Below, in pieces: positions 17,301 through 26,166 of a stretch of DNA of 64,000 nt. Position numbers and translations under genes: made by a program. This stretch comes from an uncultured Eubacteriales bacterium. GTDB taxonomy: Bacteria > Bacillota > Clostridia > Oscillospirales > Acutalibacteraceae. Under the pieces are notes generated by a model that had not been told where the DNA came from, searched no databases, and saw only the letters and a list, made by a program, of their open reading frames with translations. The DNA is taken from contig UQEY01000005.1 of the NCBI GenBank assembly GCA_900540235.1, positions 28,810-92,809 on the forward strand, given 5' to 3'. The first letter of the stretch is position 1, and every line of letters starts with the position of its first letter.

Positions 17301-17789
17301 TTATTGAAATTTATAATATTCGTCATCTTCCCATTTTTCAGGGTTCGAGGAAATGTATTCCATTTTTGTAATTAAGTCGTTTTCGTTGCGGATGATATGG
17401 TCGTAAAAATTTTTTTGCCATATTGAGGAACAAACCTGTTTTGTTACTACTCCTTTGAATTGTTTAATGACACGAGTGATCGTAGGGGCAAACATTGTTT
17501 GCCCTTTGGTGTCAATCAATAAAATCATATGTATATGATTTGGCATAATAATATAATTTACAATGTTAATGCAAGGATAAATTTTTTCGATGTTTAGAAT
17601 ATCTTGTTCAACAATTTTGCCGATATTTGAAAGGCGAACACTGTTCGCCCCTACGATATTCTCAGATTTGACAACTCTTGAAAAAATTTGTTTTCTGTCT
17701 TTTGAACATATAGTTATAAAATATGCACCGTCTGACGAATAATCAAATTCCTTTAATCTTAATGGCTTTCTTATCTTTTTATTTTCCAT
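17301..17789 (-). CDS. REP-associated tyrosine transposase (RayT, Y1/HUH family)
   Basis: A 162-aa single-strand transposase of the IS200-like Y1 superfamily. YFITICSKDRKQIF is the N-terminal signature, the HUH pair sits in MPNHIHMILLI (about residues 82-92), and the catalytic tyrosine is in NFYDHIIRNENDL near residue 129. RayT proteins act on REP palindromes. Two REP-like palindromes lie inside this gene and are translated as GQTMFAPT and VGANSVRLS. The domain is complete, so the gene may be active. Confidence 0.88.
   Translation of the reverse strand: MENKKIRKPLRLKEFDYSSDGAYFITICSKDRKQIFSRVVKSENIVGANSVRLSNIGKIVEQDILNIEKIYPCINIVNYIIMPNHIHMILLIDTKGQTMFAPTITRVIKQFKGVVTKQVCSSIWQKNFYDHIIRNENDLITKMEYISSNPEKWEDDEYYKFQ
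17481..17507. repeat. REP-like palindrome inside rayT, copy 1
   Basis: CGTAGGGGCAAACATTGTTT then GCCC: stem GGGCAAACA/TGTTTGCCC with a one-base loop. The CGTAGGGG edge matches other copies. Confidence 0.75.
17631..17656. repeat. REP-like palindrome inside rayT, copy 2 (inverted)
   Basis: AAGGCGAACACTGTTCGCCC followed by CTACGA: stem GGCGAACA/TGTTCGCC. It is in the opposite orientation to copy 1, 125 bp away. Confidence 0.78.
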
Positions 17790-18009
17790 AAATTAATTAT
17801 ACATCTTTTATGTTGAATTTTCAACAAAAGTCCCGAAAGGCGCATAAATAAAGGGATGCAACCGACGGTTGCGAGCAAAAATGTAAAGTACGGTTTATAG
17901 ATTTTTGCGAAAATCGGTGGTAAAATTACAATCGTAGTCGAGAGGAAAACGGCTCACACGAATATGAAAATCATCAATATTACATTTATATATAAAGGAG
18001 AAAAACATT

Positions 18010-18930
18010 ATGGCAAAGCAAACATTAACAACAATTAAAGACGAACATTTCGGTATTGCAAGAAAAATAGTTTCAAATATGACAGCAGAAAGCTGGGAAA
18101 CAATTCCGCACTGCGCAGCAACATATGAACCTGAAGTAAGTGAATTTTTGAAAGTGCTTAAAGAAATAAATTCTACAATTTCACCTGAAGAAAAAATCAC
18201 AATCAACACAGCAATGCTCAGAATTATAGTTGAAGCTATCAAAGCTTGCCCTGAAATTAATTCGCACATCAATTTCAACCGTAAACTTGTTCGTGGCGAA
18301 GTTAAAACATTTAAAGAGATTAACATTTCAATGCCGACCGTTCTTAAAACAGGTGAAATGATGACGCTCAATATTCACGATATGGATAAGAAAAGTATGA
18401 GCGAAATGCGAGATACAATTAAAGAAACAATTCGCCGTGCAAACAACACTGATATGAATGAGGTTATGTTTGAGGTTTCACTCGACAATACATTGACAGG
18501 TTTAAAGCAGGGTAAAATTGCTCAGACCATTTGCCGTCTTATCGGTTCAAAAACAGGTAAGCACAAAGTTAAAACATTAAAGGGCAAAGCTAAAAAAGAT
18601 TACTACTCAATTCCTGAAACCGACAGACTTACAAAGCACGATATCGAACAGGGCACAATTACAATTTCAAACCTCGGTTCAATTTGCCGTGATTGGAACG
18701 GAGTGTGCACACTTCTTGAAATCATCCCTCCTCAAACTTGCGCAATCGCTATCGGCTCAATTCAAAAAAAGGCTATCGTTGACGAAAACGGCGAGGTAAA
18801 AGCAGGCACAACATTGCCGCTCACAATCGCATTTGACCACCGTGCATTTGACCTTGGCGATATCAAACCGTTTATGGATAAGCTCAACGAAATTTTTAAA
18901 AACCCACAGGTTATCAAAGAGTGGCTCTGA
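18010..18930 (+). CDS. Stand-alone 2-oxoacid dehydrogenase E2-type acyltransferase domain
   Basis: A 306-aa protein consisting only of the catalytic (chloramphenicol-acetyltransferase-like) domain of E2 acyltransferases. The end carries TIAFDHRAFDLGD, matching the DHRxxDG active-site motif except that Leu precedes Gly. No lipoyl domain, E3-binding domain, or E1/E3 gene is present. In similar clostridial proteins the acyl substrate is unknown. It starts after AAAGGAG and is monocistronic, ending at the terminator at 18955. Confidence 0.8.
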   Translation: MAKQTLTTIKDEHFGIARKIVSNMTAESWETIPHCAATYEPEVSEFLKVLKEINSTISPEEKITINTAMLRIIVEAIKACPEINSHINFNRKLVRGEVKTFKEINISMPTVLKTGEMMTLNIHDMDKKSMSEMRDTIKETIRRANNTDMNEVMFEVSLDNTLTGLKQGKIAQTICRLIGSKTGKHKVKTLKGKAKKDYYSIPETDRLTKHDIEQGTITISNLGSICRDWNGVCTLLEIIPPQTCAIAIGSIQKKAIVDENGEVKAGTTLPLTIAFDHRAFDLGDIKPFMDKLNEIFKNPQVIKEWL

Positions 18931-18954
18931 GAGTTACTTTATAATAAAACAAAA

Positions 18955-18996
18955 ACAGGAACTGCATCATTAATTTGGTGCAGTTCTTGTTTTTTA
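18955..18996 (+). terminator. Terminator before spoVAD
   Basis: AGGAACTGCA pairs with TGCAGTTCTT around a 13-base loop, followed by GTTTTTT. It separates spoVAD transcription from the acyltransferase gene. Confidence 0.8.
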
Positions 18997-19040
18997 CATA
19001 TTTTTTGAATTTTTGCAAAAAATGTTTTTGAGGTGTTTTT

Positions 19041-19679
19041 ATGCAAAAAATCGGAAAAACAGTTATATTTGATTCTCCGCCGAAAATAATCGGTTACGCA
19101 GGTGTGGCAGGCAAAAAAGAGGGCGAGGGTCCGCTCGGCAAAGATTTTGACCAAATATTTGAAGACACATCACTCGGTCAACAATCATACGAGCTTGCCG
19201 AATCGGCTATGCTTCACGACGCTATAATTCGTTCGCTTGCAAATGCAGGAGTCAGCAGCAGAGATGTTGATTTTGTGCTCAGCGGCGATTTGCTCGACCA
19301 GTGTATGGGTTCGGCTTTTGCACTTAAAGATTTGGAAATTCCGTCAATCGGACTTTTCGGTGCTTGCTCAACTATGGCGCTTTCGCTTTGTGTCGGTTCA
19401 ATGCTTATTGACGGCGGTGCAAATTGTGTAGTCAGCGCAACTTCAAGTCATTTTTGCTCGAGCGAAAGGCAGTTTCGTTTTCCGCTTGAATACGGTGGGC
19501 AAAGACCGCCGACTTCTCAGTGGACAGTTACCGGTGCAGGCAGCGCCGTGCTTTCAAAGGACGGCAGAGGAACAGAAATCAAAGCCGTTCAAATCGGAAC
19601 TATTACCGACCTCGGCGTAACCGACGCAAACAATATGGGTGCGGCAATGGCACCTGCCGGTGCTATACTTAGACCATAA
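19041..19679 (+). pseudogene. spoVAD: spoVAD, 5' part (gene interrupted by the 43.7-kb element)
   Basis: The first 206 codons encode the N-terminal two thirds of SpoVAD, the thiolase-fold protein of the SpoVA channel that moves dipicolinic acid into the forespore. It shows GPLGKDFDQIF, LSGDLLDQCMGSAF, the conserved cysteine in FGACSTMALSL and QFRFPLEYGGQRPPTSQWTV. The match breaks at MGAAMAPA, inside the 15-bp repeat; seven foreign residues (GAILRP after Ala) and a stop follow. The rest lies at 63377-63772 in the matching frame. The reconstituted protein is 333 aa, close to Bacillus SpoVAD. A GAGGTG site precedes the ATG. No spoVAC lies upstream. Confidence 0.95.
19645..19659 (+). other. attL core of the spoVAD element
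   Basis: CAATGGCACCTGCCG, identical to 63375-63389. In spoVAD frame it encodes part of AMAPA. To its left is spoVAD; to its right is element DNA. Confidence 0.85.
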
Positions 19680-19734
19680 GGTTGAAATTTGTATACAACT
19701 TTATACTTCACCTTATGCACTCTACACACAAATC

Positions 19735-19767
19735 AAAAAAGGCTCAAGTTTTCTTGGGCCTTTTTTG
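19735..19767. terminator. Bidirectional terminator at the left end of the element
   Basis: AAAAAAGGCTCAAG (19735-19748) pairs with CTTGGGCCTTTTTT (19753-19766). It would stop transcripts leaving the split spoVAD from entering the element. Confidence 0.85.
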
Positions 19768-19874
19768 ACTGTTAAAGTCCAAGTAAAACAGAATCACCCA
19801 TCATAAAAATTTATATAGATTTTTAGGTATTTGTGTATTATAATAAAAATGTATAGAAAATGCGGAGGTTTTTT

Positions 19875-21239
19875 ATGAAAATTACTGTAATAGGCGGTGG
19901 CGGAGTTCGTTCAATGTTTCTTGCCAAAAGCATTGCGCAAAAGGCTGAAAAGTTGAAAATTGACGAACTTTGCTTTATGGATAATAACGAGGAAAAGCTC
20001 AGAATATACGGCGGTATGGCAAGTCATGTGGCAAGGCTTCTTTGCGAAAAAATGAAATTTACGCTGACTTCGGATGCAGTTGAAGCGGTAAAAGATGCCG
20101 ATTATGTTATTACCACCATTCGTGTCGGCGAGGACGATATGAGAGCAAAGGACGAAAGAATTGCCTTAAATTACGGCGTTCTCGGTCAGGAAACGACAGG
20201 TGCGGCAGGGCTATCATTTGCTATGAGAAGTGTGCCGGCTCTTGCCGAATACTGCGAGCTTATTAAAAAATATTCAAAGCCTGATGTTAAAGTGTTTAAT
20301 TTCACTAACCCTGCCGGAGTGGTGAGCCAAACGCTTAGGGATATGGGTTATGATTTTACATACGGAATTTGCGACGCTCCGTCAAGTATGCTGCGTACTT
20401 TTGCACTTATGTACGGCGAAAACCCGAACGATATAACGGGCGAGTGCTACGGCTTGAATCATCTGTCGTATTTTAAGAGCATTAAGCTTTGCGGCAGAGA
20501 AATTATGGGTGAGCTTATTGAAAATGACGATGCGTACAAAAAAAGCGATATGCGTTATTTTGAAAAGGAACTTTTAAGGGACAGAGGTTGTATTTTAAAC
20601 GAATACCTCTACTACTTTTACTACCGTGAAAAGGCTGTTGAAAATATACTCAAAGCCGATAAAACCCGTGGCGAGCAGATTAGGGATATTAATAAAAATA
20701 TGACTGCCGAGCTTTCAAAAATGGATATAGAAAATAATTTTGAAAACTGCTTTAAAGTTTTTTGCAAGTGGTACGGTATGCGTGAAGGCAGTTATATGGC
20801 AAGCGAAACAGGTGAAAAACGAAGTCAGCCGTGGCATTTTGATATTTTTGAAGAGGATGACGGCGGCTATGCCGGAGTTGCACTTAAATATATAGAAATT
20901 GCTCAAAGCGGCAGTAAGGGTTCAATGATTATGTGTATCCCAAACGAGGGGTCGATAATCGGCTTGAGGGATGACGATATTGTTGAAATAACCTGCGATG
21001 TTGACAAAAGCGGTGCAACGCCGCACCGTATAGGTGAAGTTGACGAGCAAAACCTTGAGCTTATTCGCAGAGTCAAAAACTATGAAAGGCTGTCCTCAAA
21101 AGCAATTAGGGAGCGAAACAGGACGGCAGCTATTCAGGCGCTCACACTTCATCCGCTTGTAAACAGTTATTCCTTAGCAGTTAAACTTGTTGACGAATAT
21201 ATTAATCATAATAAAGATTATTGCGACGGTTGGAAATAA
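19875..21239 (+). CDS. Glycoside hydrolase family 4 enzyme
   Basis: A 454-aa GH4-family protein, an NAD- and metal-dependent glycosidase acting on alpha- or beta-glycosides, often 6-phosphorylated. The NAD-binding start is KITVIGGGGVRSMFLAKS. NPAGVVSQTL and GLNHLSYF match the family; the cysteine and histidine in GICDAPSS and GLNHLS fit the metal site. No PTS gene is nearby and the next gene is a GPH symporter, so an unphosphorylated substrate is also possible. The start at 19875 follows GGAGG. It lies just inside attL but its codon use looks like the host flank. Confidence 0.88.
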   Translation: MKITVIGGGGVRSMFLAKSIAQKAEKLKIDELCFMDNNEEKLRIYGGMASHVARLLCEKMKFTLTSDAVEAVKDADYVITTIRVGEDDMRAKDERIALNYGVLGQETTGAAGLSFAMRSVPALAEYCELIKKYSKPDVKVFNFTNPAGVVSQTLRDMGYDFTYGICDAPSSMLRTFALMYGENPNDITGECYGLNHLSYFKSIKLCGREIMGELIENDDAYKKSDMRYFEKELLRDRGCILNEYLYYFYYREKAVENILKADKTRGEQIRDINKNMTAELSKMDIENNFENCFKVFCKWYGMREGSYMASETGEKRSQPWHFDIFEEDDGGYAGVALKYIEIAQSGSKGSMIMCIPNEGSIIGLRDDDIVEITCDVDKSGATPHRIGEVDEQNLELIRRVKNYERLSSKAIRERNRTAAIQALTLHPLVNSYSLAVKLVDEYINHNKDYCDGWK

Positions 21240-21293
21240 ATATTAAATTATAAAAAATGTCGATATAGTGAGATGAATTTTTATGAATCTGTG

Positions 21294-21321
21294 GTGGCAG
21301 AAGCAAGCCCCTGCCCTACGA
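21294..21321. repeat. REP-like fragment between GH4 and transporter genes
   Basis: TGGCAG ... CTGCCCTACGA resembles the right half of the window's GTAGGGG-type palindromes, but the stem is imperfect. Confidence 0.4.
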
Positions 21322-21357
21322 AGTTTTTATAAATGTTTATGAATGGGGTAAAAATTT

Positions 21358-22818
21358 ATGGAAAAGGAAACAAGATATGTAGGTGTTAGGGAAACGCTTG
21401 CATACGGTTTTGCAAATGCAGGTCAGGTTTTCGGCTACAATTTGATTGCAGGAGGATACCTTTCGCTGTTTTTTACAAAGGTTTTTGAAATTCCGCCTGC
21501 TGCCGTATCAACAATGATTTTGTTTTTAGGCATTTGGGACACAGTCAACGACCCTCTTATGGGTGGACTTATTGATAAAACTCGAACGAGGTACGGAAAA
21601 CTTCGGCCGTATCTTTTGTTTGTGCCGCTTCCGCTTGCGATAGCTACGATTATGCTTTTTGCAGGGCCGGAGATTTTGGCTGACGCAAAATCAACTACCG
21701 TAAAAATAATTTATATGTATATTTCCTATTTTATTTGGGAACTGTTTTACACTCTCGGCGATGTTCCGTTTTGGAGTATGAGCGCTGCAATTTCTCCGTC
21801 ACCGAGTGACAGAACGAGAGTTATTTCCGCAGCAAGGTTTTTATCAAGCCTTATCGGCGGTCTTTCAACAACAATGCTTGTTGTTATGATGGATTTGAGT
21901 AATAAAGGCGTTTGGCAAATAACTCTTGCGCAGGACTTTTTAATTCTTGCCGTGATTGCCGGTGTGTTCGGTATGGGGCTTTTTTCGCTTGCAGGTTTTA
22001 AAACGAGGGAAAGAGTAGTTCAAAGCGTTAAAGAACCGTCACTTATTGATAATTTTAAGGTTCTTGTTAAAAACAAGCCGCTTCTTTTAATAATTATCGG
22101 CAATGTGCTTTCAAGCCTTGGCGGTATATCAAGTGTTTTCCAAACTTATTACTATTCTGAAGTGCTCGACCTCAACTCTGCCGTTTTGTGGATAACACTT
22201 CCGGGTACACTTCTCGGCTTTATTACATATTTGCTTATTCCAAAGCTTAAAGAAAAACTTGACAATAAGCATATAGTTATGGCAAACATTATTTTTAATG
22301 CCGTTTTGGGAGTGATAATATTCTTCTGCGGTCTCGGTTTTTATAAGACTAATGTTGTTGCTGTTTCGCTTCTTCTTATGGTTCAGTTTTTCTTACAGTC
22401 TTTCTTCCAAACAGTCAACAATGTTATTCCGACGGAAATGATTGGCGACACGGTTGACTATATGGAGTGGAAAACAGGCAAAAGAAACGAGGGCGTCAGC
22501 TTTTCCGTTCTTACATTTGTGGGCAAACTTACAGGCTCGCTTTCAACTTCTGTCGGCACGGCACTTTTGCCGCTCATCGGCTTAACATTTACTAAAAATG
22601 CAGCAGGTGAATCGGTTGCCGTTAAGGGTGAACATACAGATTTGTGGATATGGGCGCTGTTTATACTCATTCCTAAGCTTTTGGGTCTTGTTACTCTTAT
22701 TCCTTATGCGTTTTATGATTTGAACGGTAAAAAGTTAAAGCAAATTCGCTCTGAACTTAAAGTAAGGAGAGAGGAAAACGAGGCACTTAACATAAACGGA
22801 GGTGGCGAAAATGAGTAA
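21358..22818 (+). CDS. GPH-family sugar:cation symporter
   Basis: A 486-aa major facilitator protein of the glycoside-pentoside-hexuronide group, with about 12 membrane helices. The family loop is visible in WDTVNDPLMGGLIDKTRTRYGKLRPYL (positions about 59-85 of the protein, quoted in part), and NVIPTEMIGDTVDYMEWKTG matches the second-half signature. It probably imports the glycoside cut by the GH4 enzyme upstream. The ATG at 21358 has a poor Shine-Dalgarno. Its stop overlaps the next start. Confidence 0.9.
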   Translation: MEKETRYVGVRETLAYGFANAGQVFGYNLIAGGYLSLFFTKVFEIPPAAVSTMILFLGIWDTVNDPLMGGLIDKTRTRYGKLRPYLLFVPLPLAIATIMLFAGPEILADAKSTTVKIIYMYISYFIWELFYTLGDVPFWSMSAAISPSPSDRTRVISAARFLSSLIGGLSTTMLVVMMDLSNKGVWQITLAQDFLILAVIAGVFGMGLFSLAGFKTRERVVQSVKEPSLIDNFKVLVKNKPLLLIIIGNVLSSLGGISSVFQTYYYSEVLDLNSAVLWITLPGTLLGFITYLLIPKLKEKLDNKHIVMANIIFNAVLGVIIFFCGLGFYKTNVVAVSLLLMVQFFLQSFFQTVNNVIPTEMIGDTVDYMEWKTGKRNEGVSFSVLTFVGKLTGSLSTSVGTALLPLIGLTFTKNAAGESVAVKGEHTDLWIWALFILIPKLLGLVTLIPYAFYDLNGKKLKQIRSELKVRREENEALNINGGGENE

Positions 22819-24325
22819 TAAATGCCCAAAATGCGGCGCTAAGCTAAGTCCGTTTTATCTTAAACCGACTTGCCCAAAGTGTGGCGTTAATATTATGCAG
22901 TACGGCTTTGACGAAAAGCTTGAAGAAGATAAAGTCAAGGCAGAAAAGGAATGGAGCAAACTTGAAAATTCTCTTTTGAATATTAAAAAGTCGACGATAG
23001 GCTCACCGTGGACAATAGTAAGGCTTGTTCTCTTTTTTACTCCGCTTGCCTCAATGTGCCTGCCGATTTTTTGGGCAGGGCATAAAAATGTTTCGCTCAT
23101 CTCGTTTATAATGAGCATTGTTAATCACGGTCTTGATTTTAAAGGGATAGCAAGTGATAAGTCATATCTTTTTGCAATTCTTTCGATAATTTGCGTAATT
23201 GTTTTCAGTTTGGCAGAAATAATTTGCTCGCTTTTCACTGCAAAGAAGGGCGGATATAAGAGAAATATTATCGCTTTTTCGCTTAATTTTATTGTTCTTG
23301 CGGTGCTGTCGTTTCTTTCAATCGGCTTTGGCGCAAAGGCAAAAATCGGTTTGATTATCACTTTTTTGATTTATTTTGCTAAATTTGTTTTGCACAATAT
23401 CGTTTCAAAAAAAGGAATTAAGCCGTATAACATCGTTATTGCAGTTGTGATTGCAGGTTCAATTATTGCTTCGCTTTTTTGCTTTTATCATTCAAATAAA
23501 GTGGTTTATACTGCACCAAAAGTTGAAAGTTCAGACATAAGCGCTGTTACATTTAATGTTGCTTCCGCTTTCGGCACAAGCTTTGAAGATACAGACAGTA
23601 TGAGAAGGTGTACCCGATTTGCAAATTATATGAATGATGTTAAGCCTGATTTAATCGGCACTCAGGAAATAAATTCTTACTGGCTTGACGACCTTAAAAA
23701 TGAGCTTAAAGATTATGAAAGTTACGGCGTTAAGCGTGGCGGCGACAGTGAAGAAAAAAACAGCGAGATGAATGCGGTTTTTTGGAATAAAAACAAGTTT
23801 TCTTTGCTTGACAAGAATACGATTTGGCTCAGCAAAACCCCGAATAAAGAAAGCAAATATACCTATTTGGACGAAAACGGCAAAGAGGCAGAGGCAGGTT
23901 GCAACAGAATTTGCACCTATGTTGTGTTGACTGAAAAAGAAACGGGTAAAACACTTGTTTTCTTAAATACACATCTTGACAACGCATCCGAGCAGGCTTT
24001 AAACTTTGGCGCAAATGTTGTTTTTAAAAAGGTTGAAAAGCTTAAAAATGAGTACGGCAAAAATGTAAGAATTGTGCTCACGGGTGATTTTAATTCGACT
24101 GTGGACTCTGCGGCTTATAAAACGATTGCAAAAAATCTTAATGATTGCACAGATTTGACAAAGAAAGGCGCAACTTATCAGGAATGGGGATATTGCTATA
24201 CGGGTGATGAACCGATAGATTTTATTTTTACAACCGGCGCACCTTCAAATTATACTGTTTTAAACGATTTGAACGGCGGATATGTTTCCGACCATTACGG
24301 AGTTTTTGCAAGTGTTAAGTTTTAA
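22811..24325 (+). CDS. Zinc-ribbon membrane protein with endonuclease/exonuclease/phosphatase domain
   Basis: A 504-aa three-part protein. Residues 3-25 form a zinc ribbon with two CPKC knuckles. Then come about five membrane segments (residues 55-230). The C-terminal 250 residues are an endonuclease/exonuclease/phosphatase fold: GTQEINSYW holds the catalytic Glu, NTHLDN, LTGDFNSTVDS and the final SDHYGVFA hold the Asp and His residues. Substrate could be nucleic acid, phospholipid or a sugar phosphate. The start at 22811, after GGAGGTGGC, overlaps the transporter stop by 8 bp, so it is in the same operon. Confidence 0.8.
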   Translation: MSNKCPKCGAKLSPFYLKPTCPKCGVNIMQYGFDEKLEEDKVKAEKEWSKLENSLLNIKKSTIGSPWTIVRLVLFFTPLASMCLPIFWAGHKNVSLISFIMSIVNHGLDFKGIASDKSYLFAILSIICVIVFSLAEIICSLFTAKKGGYKRNIIAFSLNFIVLAVLSFLSIGFGAKAKIGLIITFLIYFAKFVLHNIVSKKGIKPYNIVIAVVIAGSIIASLFCFYHSNKVVYTAPKVESSDISAVTFNVASAFGTSFEDTDSMRRCTRFANYMNDVKPDLIGTQEINSYWLDDLKNELKDYESYGVKRGGDSEEKNSEMNAVFWNKNKFSLLDKNTIWLSKTPNKESKYTYLDENGKEAEAGCNRICTYVVLTEKETGKTLVFLNTHLDNASEQALNFGANVVFKKVEKLKNEYGKNVRIVLTGDFNSTVDSAAYKTIAKNLNDCTDLTKKGATYQEWGYCYTGDEPIDFIFTTGAPSNYTVLNDLNGGYVSDHYGVFASVKF

Positions 24326-24346
24326 ATGCGTTTATTAGTAACTATT

Positions 24347-24385
24347 AAAAAACGGCTTGGACATCGAGTCCACGCCGTTTTTGCT
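24347..24385 (+). terminator. Terminator of the sugar operon
   Basis: AAAAACGGC and GCCGTTTTT enclose a TGGAC/GTCCA inner stem, followed by GCTTTTT. Confidence 0.85.
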
Positions 24386-24514
24386 TTTTATAAAATTATA
24401 GATGTATTGCTTTTTGTTTCTCGTTTTCATTTTATCGTTTTTTGTATTATTTATTAATCAATCGTTCGATTATTTATATTATATAGGGAATGATAATTGC
24501 AATATGTTTTTGTA

Positions 24515-24543
24515 TTGAATTTGATATGTGCGTATATTATAAT
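24515..24543 (+). promoter_or_regulatory. Promoter of the Doc toxin operon
   Basis: TTGAAT (24515-24520), 17 bp, TATAAT (24538-24543), followed by about 120 nt of leader. The gap 24326-24666 otherwise holds only the terminator at 24347 and AT-rich sequence. Confidence 0.6.
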
Positions 24544-24666
24544 TAACCTTAGAGGAAAAAAGCAGTAAATAATGACGGTATTTTTTTGAAATTAGCGTAA
24601 AGAGCCAAATGCTCAAACAATTTCAGCTATATAAGAAGTTTTGAAAAGTGAAGGTGTGAAGAACTT

Positions 24667-25686
24667 ATGACAAAGGATTTAACTAATTCAAGATTGGATA
24701 GGCAAAATATTTTGAATAATGAAATTGCTGTTGAAGAAATACAAGGGACTGTTGAAATTAAAAGTGTATTTTGGGAAGAAAGACATTATCTTACAAAGGA
24801 ACTTGTTGCAGCATTTTTTGAAGTTGATGTCCGAACGATTGAACGTTACATCAATAAGTTTGGTGATGAATTGAAAGCAAATGGAATGGAAATTCTGAAA
24901 GGAAAAAGATTGGAATCTTTCATTCGTACATATGATGATATTTTTGCGACCGACATTAATGTCGGTCACAAAATCCGCTCTATGACAGTCTTTGATTTTC
25001 GTGCTTTTTTGGATATGGCAATGCTTTTGGCTGAAAGTGAAAAAGCTCGAGCATTACGTCAGTTGATGCTGGATATTGCGATTGACCTTATTAACAAAAA
25101 AACCGGTGGCGGTACAAAATATATCAATCAAAGAGACCAAAATTATCTCGGTTCTTCGCTACAAGAAGAAAATTATCGTAGGCAATTTACAGATGCGTTG
25201 AGGGATTGTGTAGTTGATAATAGATTTAAGTATGCACATTTCACCGATATGATATATGTTAGTATTTTTAAGGAAAAATCTAAGGAATACAAGAAAATTC
25301 TTGATTTAAAAGCAAATGATAAAGTTAGAGATACATTTTACAGTGAAATTTTGGATATAATTGCAGCTTATGAAAGTGGATTGGCAGATGAAATTAAATC
25401 AGAGTATGAAAGAGTTGGCCATGAGTTATCTTTTAACGAAGTAGAAGATTTATTCGAAAAATTTGAGAACATGGCACTTTGGAAGCCGCTCATTCAACGT
25501 GGAAGAATAAAAATGGCAAGTCGTGATATGGCATTGAGAGATGCGTTTCACTATCAATTATCAGAATATATTCAACCACTTGACAAAGACGAATATCAGA
25601 AATTTTTGGGAGCTGCCGGAGATGAACTGGAAAGATTGATGCAGGAGAATCAAGAGGTTCTAAAACGCCTGAAGGAGCGTGATTAA
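24667..25686 (+). CDS. Large DNA-binding protein paired with Doc toxin (RhuM-like)
   Basis: A 339-aa protein. The N-terminal 90 residues contain a winged-helix-like segment (YLTKELVAAFFEVDVRTIERYINKFG, quoted in part in the family sense), as in the RhuM/DNA-binding proteins that precede Fic/Doc genes. The middle and C-terminus are helical with no catalytic motif I recognise. Its last codons directly abut the doc-like gene (stop at 25684-25686, next ATG at 25687). Inferred role: autoregulator and perhaps antitoxin. It is several times longer than the classic Phd antitoxin. Confidence 0.65.
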   Translation: MTKDLTNSRLDRQNILNNEIAVEEIQGTVEIKSVFWEERHYLTKELVAAFFEVDVRTIERYINKFGDELKANGMEILKGKRLESFIRTYDDIFATDINVGHKIRSMTVFDFRAFLDMAMLLAESEKARALRQLMLDIAIDLINKKTGGGTKYINQRDQNYLGSSLQEENYRRQFTDALRDCVVDNRFKYAHFTDMIYVSIFKEKSKEYKKILDLKANDKVRDTFYSEILDIIAAYESGLADEIKSEYERVGHELSFNEVEDLFEKFENMALWKPLIQRGRIKMASRDMALRDAFHYQLSEYIQPLDKDEYQKFLGAAGDELERLMQENQEVLKRLKERD

Positions 25687-26130
25687 ATGGATGATGGAAT
25701 TATTTATTTAACGCTTGAACAGGCAAAAGCTATTCATAACAAAACGATTCAGTATAGTGGTGGCGGAACTTATGAAGCGTTAGATGTCGGTAAATTAGAC
25801 AGTGTCCTGCAACATATTCAAAATGATGAATATTATCCAACTTTTGTTGACAAGCTAACACATTTGTTTTTCAGTACTTGTCAATTTCATTGTTTTGCAG
25901 ATGGCAATAAGCGTTTGGCAATTACTTTGTCGTTGCAATTTCTCTTGTTTAACGGATATATGGGAATTGCAAAGAATTTCATGGCTATCACTGAGAACAT
26001 TAGTTATCATGTAGCAGCCGGAAAGATTGACAAAGAACTACTGCGCAAAATCATGACGGCAATAATGGATGGTACATATGATATGGATGAAGAACTTAAA
26101 CTGGACATTTTAAATGCGATTGAAGATTAG
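25687..26130 (+). CDS. doc: Doc-family (Fic-fold) toxin
   Basis: A 147-aa protein with the complete Doc active-site loop HCFADGNKRLA (about residues 66-76), in which Lys replaces the second Gly/Arg pattern of AMP-transferring Fic proteins. Doc phosphorylates and inactivates EF-Tu. The start LTLEQAKAIHN is typical of death-on-curing proteins. It is translationally coupled to the DNA-binding gene upstream. No classical Phd antitoxin is adjacent, so the large upstream protein is the only antitoxin candidate. Confidence 0.85.
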   Translation: MDDGIIYLTLEQAKAIHNKTIQYSGGGTYEALDVGKLDSVLQHIQNDEYYPTFVDKLTHLFFSTCQFHCFADGNKRLAITLSLQFLLFNGYMGIAKNFMAITENISYHVAAGKIDKELLRKIMTAIMDGTYDMDEELKLDILNAIED

Positions 26131-26166
26131 GATATACTCAAATGAAGTTTTGAAAAGGGTGGCAAA

